Source of the DNA: Deltaproteobacteria bacterium UBA5329
Lineage (GTDB): Bacteria; Desulfobacterota; Syntrophorhabdia; Syntrophorhabdales; Syntrophorhabdaceae
NCBI GenBank assembly: GCA_002408185.1
Contig: DHQV01000067.1
Coordinates: forward strand, 46,706 to 60,515
Direction of reading: 5' to 3'
DNA length: 13,810 nt
Both the position numbers and the translations under genes were made by a program. Under the pieces are notes generated by a model, which was not told where the DNA came from, made no database searches, and saw only the letters and a list, made by a program, of their open reading frames with translations. Position 1 is the first letter of the stretch. Each line of letters starts with the position of its first letter. Below are positions 1 to 6,942 of this stretch, one piece after another.

Positions 1-923
1 ATTCTCTTTACTGCATTATAAACAGGCCTTCCCGCCATGTTCTCGAGTATCCATTCGCGGGCAAATTCCCCGGACTGTATCTCGTCGAGGATAGCCCTCA
101 TCTCTTCGCGCGTCTCCTCGTTGATGACCCGTCTCCCACGTGTCATGTCGCCGTATTCCGCGGTGTCGCTGATAGAATAGCGCATGTAGGAAATGCCGCC
201 TTCATACATCAGGTCAACGATGAGCTTCAATTCATGGAGGCATTCGAAGTATGCGATTTCCGGCTGATAGCCTGCTTCGACAAGAGTGTCGAAACCGGCG
301 CGGACGAGTTCGGATGCTCCTCCACAGAGAACAGCCTGTTCGCCGAAGAGATCTGTCTCTGTCTCTTCTTCAAATGACGTTTCTATAACTCCGGCCCTGG
401 TAGCGCCTATGCCCTTTGCGTAGGCAAGAGCGGTCTGTTTCGCCTTTTTGGTGTGGTCCTGGTAAATGGCTATGAGGGACGGCACGCCGGCGCCGCGCTC
501 AAATTCCCTGCGAACGAGGTGGCCGGGGCCTTTCGGTGCGATCATGACGACGTCGATATCGGCCGGAGGCACTATCTGGTTATAGTGAATATTGAAGCCG
601 TGAGAAAAAACGAGGGTTTTGCCCTTCTTCAATCCGCCCTTGATCTCGCCCTTGTAAAGTTCAGCCTGAAGGTTGTCCTGGGCAAGTATCTGTATAACGT
701 CGGCGTCTCTGGCCGCCTGTGCGGCGCTCACAGGCTTGAAGCCGTGTTTTACGGCAAGCTTGTAATTCGGTGTCCCTTCAAGCTCGGCAACGATGACATC
801 TACACCGCTGTCGCGCAGATTCTGCGCCTGGGCGTGTCCCTGGCTCCCATAACCAACTATAGCGACCTTGCGGTCTTCAAAAACTTTAAGATCCGCATCT
901 TTGTCGTAATAGATCTTAGCCAT
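1..923 (-). CDS. ilvC: Ketol-acid reductoisomerase, class I (3' end outside window)
   Basis: Converts acetolactate or acetohydroxybutyrate to the dihydroxy acid by Mg-dependent alkyl migration and reduction, the second common step of valine, leucine and isoleucine synthesis in the cytosol. I translated 307 codons from ATG 923; the frame stays open to the window edge, so about 20-30 residues of a usual ~330 are missing. The N-terminal Rossmann domain shows GYGSQG at residues 24-29, and the catalytic knotted domain follows with the SYMRYSISDTAEYGD stretch typical of the short class I enzyme. A GGAGG site lies inside the end of ilvN, and the two genes overlap by 8 bases, so they are probably translationally coupled. 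The loop after the second beta strand reads AELEGTPNY (46-54) rather than the usual GLR.GS.SW, which removes the Arg and Ser residues that normally hold the NADPH phosphate (see findings). Identity is certain; the cofactor preference is inferred. Confidence 0.97.
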   Translation of the reverse strand, partial: MAKIYYDKDADLKVFEDRKVAIVGYGSQGHAQAQNLRDSGVDVIVAELEGTPNYKLAVKHGFKPVSAAQAARDADVIQILAQDNLQAELYKGEIKGGLKKGKTLVFSHGFNIHYNQIVPPADIDVVMIAPKGPGHLVRREFERGAGVPSLIAIYQDHTKKAKQTALAYAKGIGATRAGVIETSFEEETETDLFGEQAVLCGGASELVRAGFDTLVEAGYQPEIAYFECLHELKLIVDLMYEGGISYMRYSISDTAEYGDMTRGRRVINEETREEMRAILDEIQSGEFAREWILENMAGRPVYNAVKR

Positions 924-1443
924 TTGCTTCCTCCTTTAATTCGGTTTTTTCTTTTATCTTCAACATTCTCTCGCCCCGCGCCATGGCGATCGGGCCGGTG
1001 CGTACAAGTTCCTTGATGCCGATCGGCTTCATAAGGTTGATAAACGCCTTGAGCTTGTCTTCGTCGCCGGTGATCATGATGGTATATGTCCGGCTGGACA
1101 CATCGATGACCTTGCCCCGGAATATCTCGACTATCCTGAGAATTTCTGCCCGGGTTTTTTCCTCGGAATTCACCTTGACAAGTATCATCTCGCGCGAGAC
1201 ATAGTCTATCTCCTTGAAATCAACGACCTTGATAACATTTATCAGCTTATTGAGTTGCTTGAGTATCTGTTCGAGGATCGCATCGTTGCCTGTGGTCACG
1301 ATCGTCATGATCGATATTGTCGGATCGAGGCTTTCCGCCACGCACAGGCTCTCAATATTGAATCCCCTCCCGCTGAAGAGGCCTGCGATGCGCGAAAGGA
1401 CCCCAAACTCGTTCTCAACAAGAAGCGAAATGGTATGTCTCAA
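916..1443 (-). CDS. ilvN: Acetolactate synthase, small regulatory subunit
   Basis: Regulatory partner of IlvB: it raises the activity of the catalytic subunit and confers feedback inhibition by valine. I place the start at TTG 1443, giving 175 residues. An AGGAGG site sits 4 bases upstream, overlapping the ilvB stop, and the protein then begins RHTISLLVENEFG as in the family. The longer open frame to 1509 would add 22 unrelated residues inside ilvB. Residues 1-80 form an ACT domain and about 85-160 the conserved C-terminal domain. Asn11, Gly14 and Asn29, the positions where E. coli IlvH mutants lose valine sensitivity, are all present at the same numbers, so the enzyme is probably valine-inhibited. 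It lies 8 bases after ilvB and overlaps ilvC by 8 bases. The symbol could equally be ilvH, since isozyme naming is not decidable here. Confidence 0.96.
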   Translation of the reverse strand: MRHTISLLVENEFGVLSRIAGLFSGRGFNIESLCVAESLDPTISIMTIVTTGNDAILEQILKQLNKLINVIKVVDFKEIDYVSREMILVKVNSEEKTRAEILRIVEIFRGKVIDVSSRTYTIMITGDEDKLKAFINLMKPIGIKELVRTGPIAMARGERMLKIKEKTELKEEANG

Positions 1444-1451
1444 TTTTCCTC

Positions 1452-3140
1452 CTAAACAAGAAGCATCTCTTTCAGGGATGCGCCGGCGGGAACCATCGGA
1501 TATACGCATTCCTCGGGATTGACACGAACGTCGATAAATGTAGGACGATTGTTCTTGAACGCCTGTTTCAAGATCCCGTCCACATCGTTATCCGCCTCTA
1601 TTCTCAAGCCTACGGCACCGTACGCCTCGGCTACTTTGACAAAATCCGGCGAGTGAAGATGTGTCCAGGTGTACCGCTTCTCATAGAACAATTCCTGCCA
1701 TTGCCTGACCATCCCGAGAAAGCCGTTATTGAGAATGACAACCTTGACGGGCAGATTGTATTGGACCGCGGTTGCCAGTTCCTGGATGTTCATCTGAATG
1801 CTGCCGTCTCCGGCTATATCGATGACGAGAGATTTGGGGAATGCCACCTGCGCACCGATAGCAGCCGGAAATCCATATCCCATAGTGCCCAGGCCCCCCG
1901 ACGTAAGACAGGTCCGCGGCTTGAGGAACTTGAAGAACTGGGCGGTCCACATCTGGTTCTGGCCGACCTCCGTCGTGATAATGGCCTTTCCTTTGGTCAG
2001 CTCAAAGATCCGTTCGATCACGTACTGGGGTTTCAGCGTATTGTTCTTTTGATACGTAAGCGGGTGATTGTCTTTCCATTCAGTGATCTTCTTGATCCAT
2101 TCCGCGATGTTATGGTGCTGTTTATAGGTGTCTTTCTCGTCTTCGATGATCTTCAGCATATGCATGAGAACATTGCGGGTATCCCCGACTATAGGGATAT
2201 CGACCTTGATGTTCTTGCTTATCGATGTGGGGTCGATATCGACATGTATGATCTTCGCATGGGGTGCGAATTCGTCTGTCTTACCGGTAGCGCGGTCGTC
2301 GAACCGTGCGCCCATCGCAATGATAAGGTCCGATTCCGTTATTGCCATGTTCGCGGCATAGGTGCCATGCATGCCGAGCATGCCGAGAAACAACGGATGA
2401 TTCCCCGGAATACCGCCGAGCCCCATCAACGTGTTCGTAACCGGTATTGACAGCGCCTCCGCGAATTTGGTCAGTTCCTGTGAGGCATTCGACGATATGA
2501 CGCCGCCCCCGGTATAGAGAACCGGCCTTTTTGCATGTAGTATAAGCCTCATGGCCTTTTTTATCTGGCCCGAGTGGCCGACATATGTCGGCTGATAACT
2601 GCGGATATGGACCCTCTCGGGGTATTTGAATTCGCCGAGGGCAGACGAAACGTCTTTCGGGATATCGACAAGGACCGGTCCGGGCCTGCCTGACTCTGCA
2701 ATGTGAAAGGCCTCTTTTATTATCTTCGCCAGGTCTTTCACGTCCCGGACGAGATAATTGTGTTTCGTGCACGGCCGGGTGATGCCGACGATATCAGCTT
2801 CCTGAAAGGCGTCATTCCCGATAAGCATCGTATTTACCTGGCACGAGAAGACGACCACAGGTATGGAATCCATATATGCGGTGGCAATGCCGGTAACGGT
2901 GTTCGTTGCACCGGGGCCCGACGTGACGAGGGCGACGCCCACCTTGCCCGAGGCCCTGGCATACCCATCGGCCGCATGGACAGCAGCCTGTTCATGACGT
3001 ACGACAACCTGGCGTATCTGGCTTATATCGGTTAACGCATCCGTGATATTAAGGGTAGCACCCCCCGGATAGCAGAATATCGTATCGATGCCTTCGGCCT
3101 TCAATGATTCGACGAAGATCTGTGCACCAGTTCTTTTCAA
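1452..3140 (-). CDS. ilvB: Acetolactate synthase, large catalytic subunit
   Basis: Thiamine-diphosphate enzyme condensing two pyruvates, or pyruvate with 2-oxobutyrate, in the first common step of branched-chain amino acid synthesis. The 562 residues match the usual length of about 560-575. The N-terminal pyrimidine-binding domain carries YPGGA (24-28) and the catalytic Glu50 in VRHEQAA. The central domain has RFDDR (279-283), associated with FAD binding in this family. The C-terminal domain has the ThDP/Mg motif running from GDG (444-446) to NN (471-472). The start is TTG 3140, preceded by AGGAG with a 5-base spacer. That TTG forms a TTGA overlap with the stop of the upstream small gene, so translation is likely coupled. 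ilvN and ilvC follow on the same strand and complete the module. The gene could also be named ilvI or ilvG by isozyme. Confidence 0.97.
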   Translation of the reverse strand: MKRTGAQIFVESLKAEGIDTIFCYPGGATLNITDALTDISQIRQVVVRHEQAAVHAADGYARASGKVGVALVTSGPGATNTVTGIATAYMDSIPVVVFSCQVNTMLIGNDAFQEADIVGITRPCTKHNYLVRDVKDLAKIIKEAFHIAESGRPGPVLVDIPKDVSSALGEFKYPERVHIRSYQPTYVGHSGQIKKAMRLILHAKRPVLYTGGGVISSNASQELTKFAEALSIPVTNTLMGLGGIPGNHPLFLGMLGMHGTYAANMAITESDLIIAMGARFDDRATGKTDEFAPHAKIIHVDIDPTSISKNIKVDIPIVGDTRNVLMHMLKIIEDEKDTYKQHHNIAEWIKKITEWKDNHPLTYQKNNTLKPQYVIERIFELTKGKAIITTEVGQNQMWTAQFFKFLKPRTCLTSGGLGTMGYGFPAAIGAQVAFPKSLVIDIAGDGSIQMNIQELATAVQYNLPVKVVILNNGFLGMVRQWQELFYEKRYTWTHLHSPDFVKVAEAYGAVGLRIEADNDVDGILKQAFKNNRPTFIDVRVNPEECVYPMVPAGASLKEMLLV

Positions 3141-3346
3141 TGTTTCTCCTTTCGCTGCAATGAGCCAGCGAGACTCTCCATGAGATCCTTAAAATAGAGC
3201 TTTTTCTTCTTTAAGATCTTGATCTCCCGCTCCTCGGCTTCTGTCAGGTAGGATTTTTTGAGGAGCATCTGGATGCGCCGGTCCATAATTGCATGCTGCC
3301 CCTTGTACCGATTGTACATTTCCTGACTGATTTCGGCCTTGTCCAT
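3137..3346 (-). CDS. Small DUF465/YdcH-like coiled-coil protein heading the ilv operon
   Basis: A 69-residue protein if it starts at ATG 3346 (MDKAEISQEM). The frame is open to a TTG at 3391, but that TTG is the -35 hexamer of a good promoter, so the longer form is unlikely. The protein is almost all charged and helical: an N-terminal YNRYKGQHAIMDRRI stretch, a turn near SYLTEAEE, then a Lys-rich second helix ending KKLYFKDLMESL. This resembles the two-helix hairpin of the DUF465/YdcH (SlyX-like) family, in which a short linker joins two antiparallel helices and the second contains a KK.KL..KD pattern. No catalytic residues or signal peptide are seen. It overlaps ilvB by TTGA and shares its transcript. 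No clear SD precedes ATG 3346 and the predicted leader is only about 10 bases. Family assignment is moderate; function is unknown. Confidence 0.7.
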   Translation of the reverse strand: MDKAEISQEMYNRYKGQHAIMDRRIQMLLKKSYLTEAEEREIKILKKKKLYFKDLMESLAGSLQRKEKH

Positions 3347-3362
3347 AGGGATAATGAACGAT

Positions 3363-3391
3363 ATGTTATAAAAATTATTGAATAATGTCAA
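3363..3391 (-). promoter_or_regulatory. Sigma70-type promoter of the ilv operon
   Basis: Reading the minus strand, a perfect TTGACA (3391-3386) is followed 17 bases later by TAACAT (3368-3363, 4/6). An alternative -10, TATAAC (3370-3365, 5/6), has a 15-base spacer. Transcription would begin near 3356, just ahead of the small DUF465-like gene. No leader peptide, T-box or attenuator fits in so short a leader. Confidence 0.65.
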
Positions 3392-3431
3392 TTACTACAA
3401 TGAAGTAAATAGAAAAATTCTGTCGAATGGA

Positions 3432-3466
3432 CCTGGCGCCTCACCGCATGCTGGCAAGGCGCCAGG
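3432..3466. repeat. Perfect 9-bp inverted repeat, possible terminator behind the DUF3313-like gene
   Basis: CCTGGCGCC (3432-3440) and GGCGCCAGG (3458-3466) are perfect complements around a 17-base loop. The hairpin starts about 20 bases past the stop of the minus-strand DUF3313-like gene, the place for its terminator. There is no immediate U-tract; a short T5 run comes about 11 bases later on the minus strand. It could be a weak or factor-assisted terminator that also insulates the ilv promoter. Confidence 0.5.
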
Positions 3467-3486
3467 AAAGGAATTTCGTGTCAGGG

Positions 3487-4170
3487 TTATTTCGGAGCGG
3501 GATTGTCTTTTAACGTTTTCGTATCGTCTACGAACTTTTTCAATCTCTGCGCCCAGAATTGAAATGCCTCCTCCGCCGAACCCCATTTACTGAACCTGTC
3601 GGTAAATCCGGCGGTTCTTTCATCGACGGCAACCCCAATGACCCCGTTTGTCATACTGTCGAGGACCATCGCTTCCATGCTGGTCGAACCAGATCCTGAC
3701 CACGAACCGCCGGCACCTTTTTTTACAAGACTTACCGCCAGGCCGACGGGAATGATGGATGTGACCGCGCTGACACCCGGCTTGTTCTGTTTCAGTCCTG
3801 TTATGGCAAAACGGATCCTTGCCACATCGGGCCCCGGCTCTGCGGTAAACTTGGATTTGTCCGGAAAGGCCGCAAATATCGCTTTATGGAGTCTGTCGGC
3901 CAGGTCTTTCATTTCCTGCGGCTCGATCCCTTTGTATGAATCATCGGCGAGAAAAAAGACAACACTGTCGAGCATTATCCGGTTGTATCTGGTAAAATCT
4001 ACGCCTGGTTTCAACCAGCGTTGTTTTACACCATCTTTTGGCCCAGGTTGTAATTTGTCATAATAACCGTCAAGAAAACCCGAAAATTTCTTCGGTTCAT
4101 CCGTATATGCTGTGGATACCGCAAACAGGATGACCAGTAACGACACCACAATTGTTATTGCCCTTTTCAT
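3487..4170 (-). CDS. Exported DUF3313-family-like protein
   Basis: A 227-residue protein with a classical signal peptide: MKR followed by a hydrophobic stretch (about residues 4-20) and a likely cleavage near STAYT-DEP. The mature part begins with SGFLDGYYDKLQPGP, then a Tyr/Arg-containing strand with IMLDSVVFF. An acidic helix (PQEMKDLADRLHKAIFAAF) follows, then ARIRFAITGL and a Gly/Ser-rich stretch. The C-terminal segment (DSMTNGVIGVAVDERTAG..KWGSAEEAFQFWAQRL) suggests a small envelope domain. This order matches my recollection of the DUF3313 family, many of whose members are lipoproteins. Here there is no Cys near the cleavage site and hence no lipobox, so it is probably soluble and periplasmic. 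The start ATG 4170 has a strong AAGGAGG. It stands alone, divergent from the arn cluster. No biochemical role is established. Confidence 0.7.
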   Translation of the reverse strand: MKRAITIVVSLLVILFAVSTAYTDEPKKFSGFLDGYYDKLQPGPKDGVKQRWLKPGVDFTRYNRIMLDSVVFFLADDSYKGIEPQEMKDLADRLHKAIFAAFPDKSKFTAEPGPDVARIRFAITGLKQNKPGVSAVTSIIPVGLAVSLVKKGAGGSWSGSGSTSMEAMVLDSMTNGVIGVAVDERTAGFTDRFSKWGSAEEAFQFWAQRLKKFVDDTKTLKDNPAPK

Positions 4171-4466
4171 TTTCCCTCCTTATGCCTTCCGAATGGTTGA
4201 CCCGGGCCGGCAATAAAGCTCGCGCTTTACATCGGGGCATTTATTTTGAAATTGTATATGATGTAATGGGATTTTTCCAGTTTTTCAGGGCGATAATAAG
4301 GATCTGACGTGTTCGTATTCAGGAATGAATGACGAAAAACGTGTTGATATAATTGACGATAAAATTACATCACGTGCAGGTATAAAGAAATATTGAAAAA
4401 TTTTGAATATTGGCATATAAAAATTCCTGTGTTTTTGCCATGTTTGGCGACACGAAAAATATTACA
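4171..4466. other. Divergent intergenic region between the DUF3313-like gene and the arn cluster
   Basis: About 296 AT-rich bases holding the start signals of two divergent transcription units. On the plus strand I see one good promoter element (separate entry). On the minus strand only a weak TATACA-type -10 (about 4246-4251) with no convincing -35 is visible. I see no coding sequence, RNA gene, or clear PhoP/PmrA-type direct repeat, so control of the arn cluster cannot be read from here. Confidence 0.5.
4345..4353 (+). promoter_or_regulatory. Extended -10 promoter element for the arn cluster
   Basis: TGATATAAT (4345-4353) is a perfect TATAAT preceded by the TG of an extended -10. The -35 position (around 4325-4330, ATGAAT) is poor, as extended -10 promoters tolerate. 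Transcription would start near 4360, leaving a leader of roughly 105 bases before the first gene. Poor -35 boxes also occur at activator-dependent promoters, but no activator site is recognisable. Confidence 0.45.
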
Positions 4467-6020
4467 ATGAAATTGAGACTGATAATACTTATTGTTCTCG
4501 CCGGGATTCTTTTTTTCTTTAATCTGGGCGCTACTTCATTATGGGACCCCGATGAGCCGAGGCAGGCCATCATGGCCCGCGAGATGATGGACCGGGGTGA
4601 TTATATCCGGCCCTACCTCAATGGTGTTCCGTATCTTGAAAAACCTCCCTTTTATTCGTGGATGATCATTATCGCCGCCAAAGCGGCCGGGACTGTCAAT
4701 GAATTCGCGTCGCGAGCACCTTCCGCCTTGGCCGCATTGCTCCTCGTTGTAGTCACCTTCCTCCTCGGATGCAAGCTCGGTGACGAGAGGGCAGGCTTTT
4801 TATCGGGACTCGTGCTTGCAACAAATTACCAGTTCCTGTCAAACGCCCGGGAATCCGTTATGGATATGACCTTTGCGTTTTTCATAGGTCTTTCCATATA
4901 CCTCGCATTTGTGTCTCTTGAGAAAGACAAGCGGTTTGCCTTTGTTCTCTCATTTGTCCCGGGGGCTTTCGCTATTCTTACAAAGGGACCGGCCGGACTT
5001 GTCATTCCGGCGGGAGTCGTTATTTTTCTTCTGATATTTAAAGGACAGTTTAAACGCTATATTGTTCATCTCATCCTCGGATGCGTCCTCGCGACCGCAA
5101 TTGCCGCCATATGGTTCCTTCTGGCGGGGGAAGCCTACATCAGAGAGTTTGTCTTTCATCAGAATTTTACACGTTATACCAACGCGTTCGACCATTCTGA
5201 ATCACCCTGGTATTATTTTCATAAACTTTTTTTCAATTTTCTGCCCTGGAGCCTTATCCTCCCTTTTGCGCTTTTCGGGGCCTTCAAGCGGCGCTATATA
5301 CTTCCTCTCGTATGGTTTATCGTGATCTTTCTCTTTTTTGAATTCTCTCAGAGTAAAAGGGCCATATACCTTCTTTCAGCGTATCCGGCACTGGCATTGA
5401 TCACGGGCCTTTATTTACGGGATTCCTGGGAGTCCCTGGTTACGAAGGGGTGGACAAACCTTCTGCTCAAGATCTTTGCCGGTCTTCTCATATGCCTGCC
5501 TGTTGCCGCGATGATTGCAATTAATATATTGCCCGGGAGAGATGTTGCGGTCTTTCTCGAGGGGCCGCGGTCGCTTTATGTCTATCTCGCGGTCCTCATT
5601 CTGGCAGGGGTTGGATTTCTCGCAGCGCTCTTCAAGGAACGTCATGACCTTGCGATCTCCTGTTTCTTGTTTTTCCTGGTATTTACCGGTTTTTTTTACA
5701 GCGCGTATTACATGCCGCTCGTCGACAGGACCTCAAAATCACTTACGCTCATAACGGACCCTCTTGGTGAATACAAGCTGACAAAGAAGATATATACTTT
5801 CGGGTTCAATTCTGCCGGCATCATTTTCTATATCGGGAAACCGATCACAATACTTCGCGATATTAAAGAGATAAAACCCGACGAACGTGATATACTGCTC
5901 ATTGTCGAAGAAAAACCTAGCATGCATTTGAGGGATACGCTTGAGGAATCCTTTGTACCCGTTAAAAAGGTAAAGTACGAAAAGGACGAGTACATATTCT
6001 ATGTGAGGAGAAATGGCTGA
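4467..6020 (+). CDS. arnT: ArnT-like membrane glycosyltransferase (lipid A aminoarabinose transferase family)
   Basis: GT-C fold integral inner-membrane transferase expected to move L-Ara4N from undecaprenyl phosphate to lipid A on the periplasmic side. With the start at ATG 4467 it has 517 residues, beginning just before the first membrane helix (MKLRLIILIVLAGILFFF). The upstream frame to 4410 adds 19 residues without a better SD. The first periplasmic loop carries DPDEPR (27-32), with the acidic pair typical of the active site, then the family motif YLEKPPF (56-62). About a dozen hydrophobic segments follow. The segment FFEFSQSKRAIYLLSAYPAL matches the ArnT signature before the last helices. 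Roughly the last 100 residues form a soluble periplasmic-type domain. It overlaps arnC by 8 bases. A general PMT/GT39-type transferase is the alternative; the surrounding arn genes favour ArnT. Confidence 0.85.
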   Translation: MKLRLIILIVLAGILFFFNLGATSLWDPDEPRQAIMAREMMDRGDYIRPYLNGVPYLEKPPFYSWMIIIAAKAAGTVNEFASRAPSALAALLLVVVTFLLGCKLGDERAGFLSGLVLATNYQFLSNARESVMDMTFAFFIGLSIYLAFVSLEKDKRFAFVLSFVPGAFAILTKGPAGLVIPAGVVIFLLIFKGQFKRYIVHLILGCVLATAIAAIWFLLAGEAYIREFVFHQNFTRYTNAFDHSESPWYYFHKLFFNFLPWSLILPFALFGAFKRRYILPLVWFIVIFLFFEFSQSKRAIYLLSAYPALALITGLYLRDSWESLVTKGWTNLLLKIFAGLLICLPVAAMIAINILPGRDVAVFLEGPRSLYVYLAVLILAGVGFLAALFKERHDLAISCFLFFLVFTGFFYSAYYMPLVDRTSKSLTLITDPLGEYKLTKKIYTFGFNSAGIIFYIGKPITILRDIKEIKPDERDILLIVEEKPSMHLRDTLEESFVPVKKVKYEKDEYIFYVRRNG

Positions 6021-6942
6021 TAAACCGTACATATCTGTGCTTGTTCCCGTATTGAATGAAGAAGAATCATTGCCGGAACTTCACCCAAGACTTCAGGAAT
6101 CGCTTGCTGGGATAAATAAGCCATATGAGATCATATACATCAACGATGGCAGCACCGATCGTACGGAACAACTCCTCGAGGCATTTCATCGGGAGGATGA
6201 CCGGGTAAAGGTCATAGAATTTAATCGAAATTACGGCCAGCATAATGCCCTTTTTGCAGGGTTTGATTACGCTGCGGGAGAAATAGTCGTCACGATAGAT
6301 GCAGATCTTCAGAATCCGCCAGAGGAGATCCCGAGGCTGATCGCAAAGGCGGAGGAAGGTTATGAGGTCGTAGCCACTTACAGAAAGAACAGAAGGGATT
6401 CTCTTTTCAGGAGGCTTCCGTCATATATCGTAAACAGAATAACAGCCAAACTGGTCGGCGTGCGTCTCAGAGATTACGGATGCATGCTCAGGGCCTACCG
6501 GCGTAACATAGTCGATTATATGAACATGTGCCCGGAGTCATCGAGTTTTATCCCGGCACTTGCCAACACGTTTGCGAAAAAGATAACAGAGATTGAGGTA
6601 GGTCACGAAGAACGCAAAAAGGGTACATCCAAGTACAGCCCGTTCAAACTTTTCAGGCTCAATTTTGACCTGATGACGAATTTTTCTCTTCTACCCATTC
6701 AATTTATAAGTATGCTCGGAGTGATCATTGCCCTTGTCGGATTGGCATTCGCTCTTTTCCTGATGGCACGGAGGATCATCATGGGCCCCGAGGGGGAGGG
6801 CACGTTTACCCTTATCGGCATCCTTTTCTTCTTCATCGGTATCCAGATATTTGCGCTTGGCGTTATCGGGGAATATATCGGGAGGATCTACCAGGAAGTC
6901 AGGAGACGCCCGCGATACATTATCAAAAAGGAATATATGTGA
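6013..6942 (+). CDS. arnC: Undecaprenyl-phosphate 4-deoxy-4-formamido-L-arabinose transferase
   Basis: GT2-family transferase joining formylated aminoarabinose from its UDP form to undecaprenyl phosphate on the cytoplasmic face of the inner membrane. Its 309 residues are close to the usual ~320. The GT-A domain begins ISVLVPVLNEEESL and shows INDGSTD (44-49) and DADLQNP (96-102), where the Asp pair binds metal and UDP. The acceptor region includes YGCMLRAYRR, then KKGTSKY. Two C-terminal membrane hairpin segments (about 225-250 and 263-290) are followed by GEYIGRIYQEVRRRPRY, typical of polyprenyl-phosphate transferases. GAGGAG lies only 2 bases before ATG 6013, inside the end of arnT. The gene ends in a GTGA overlap with the formyltransferase. 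Related DPMS-type transferases share these motifs, so the sugar assignment rests partly on context. Confidence 0.9.
   Translation: MADKPYISVLVPVLNEEESLPELHPRLQESLAGINKPYEIIYINDGSTDRTEQLLEAFHREDDRVKVIEFNRNYGQHNALFAGFDYAAGEIVVTIDADLQNPPEEIPRLIAKAEEGYEVVATYRKNRRDSLFRRLPSYIVNRITAKLVGVRLRDYGCMLRAYRRNIVDYMNMCPESSSFIPALANTFAKKITEIEVGHEERKKGTSKYSPFKLFRLNFDLMTNFSLLPIQFISMLGVIIALVGLAFALFLMARRIIMGPEGEGTFTLIGILFFFIGIQIFALGVIGEYIGRIYQEVRRRPRYIIKKEYM

Noticed and set aside
453..1016. Long plus-strand open frame opposite ilvC
   Set aside because: It lies antisense to the well-conserved ilvC/ilvN reading frames, has no family resemblance, and is a codon-bias shadow. The same applies to the plus-strand frames opposite ilvB (1653-2450) and groEL.
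1444..1509. Longer N-terminus for IlvN starting at 1509
   Set aside because: The extra 22 residues overlap ilvB coding sequence and match nothing, while TTG 1443 has AGGAGG at proper spacing and the family N-terminus.
2281..2772. Minus-strand 163-residue open frame within ilvB
   Set aside because: Out-of-frame shadow of ilvB on the same strand, Arg-rich composition, no SD.
3347..3362. Attenuator, leader peptide or T-box for the ilv operon
   Set aside because: The distance from the predicted transcription start to the first gene is only about 10 bases, with no run of Leu/Val/Ile codons or T-box sequence.
4210..4230. Small palindrome AAAGC-TCGC-GCTTT in the divergent spacer
   Set aside because: Only five base pairs with no U-tract; not enough to call an operator or terminator.
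4410..4466. Earlier ArnT start at ATG 4410 or 4440
   Set aside because: Adds a non-hydrophobic stretch before the first membrane helix without a better SD; not excluded but less likely than 4467.
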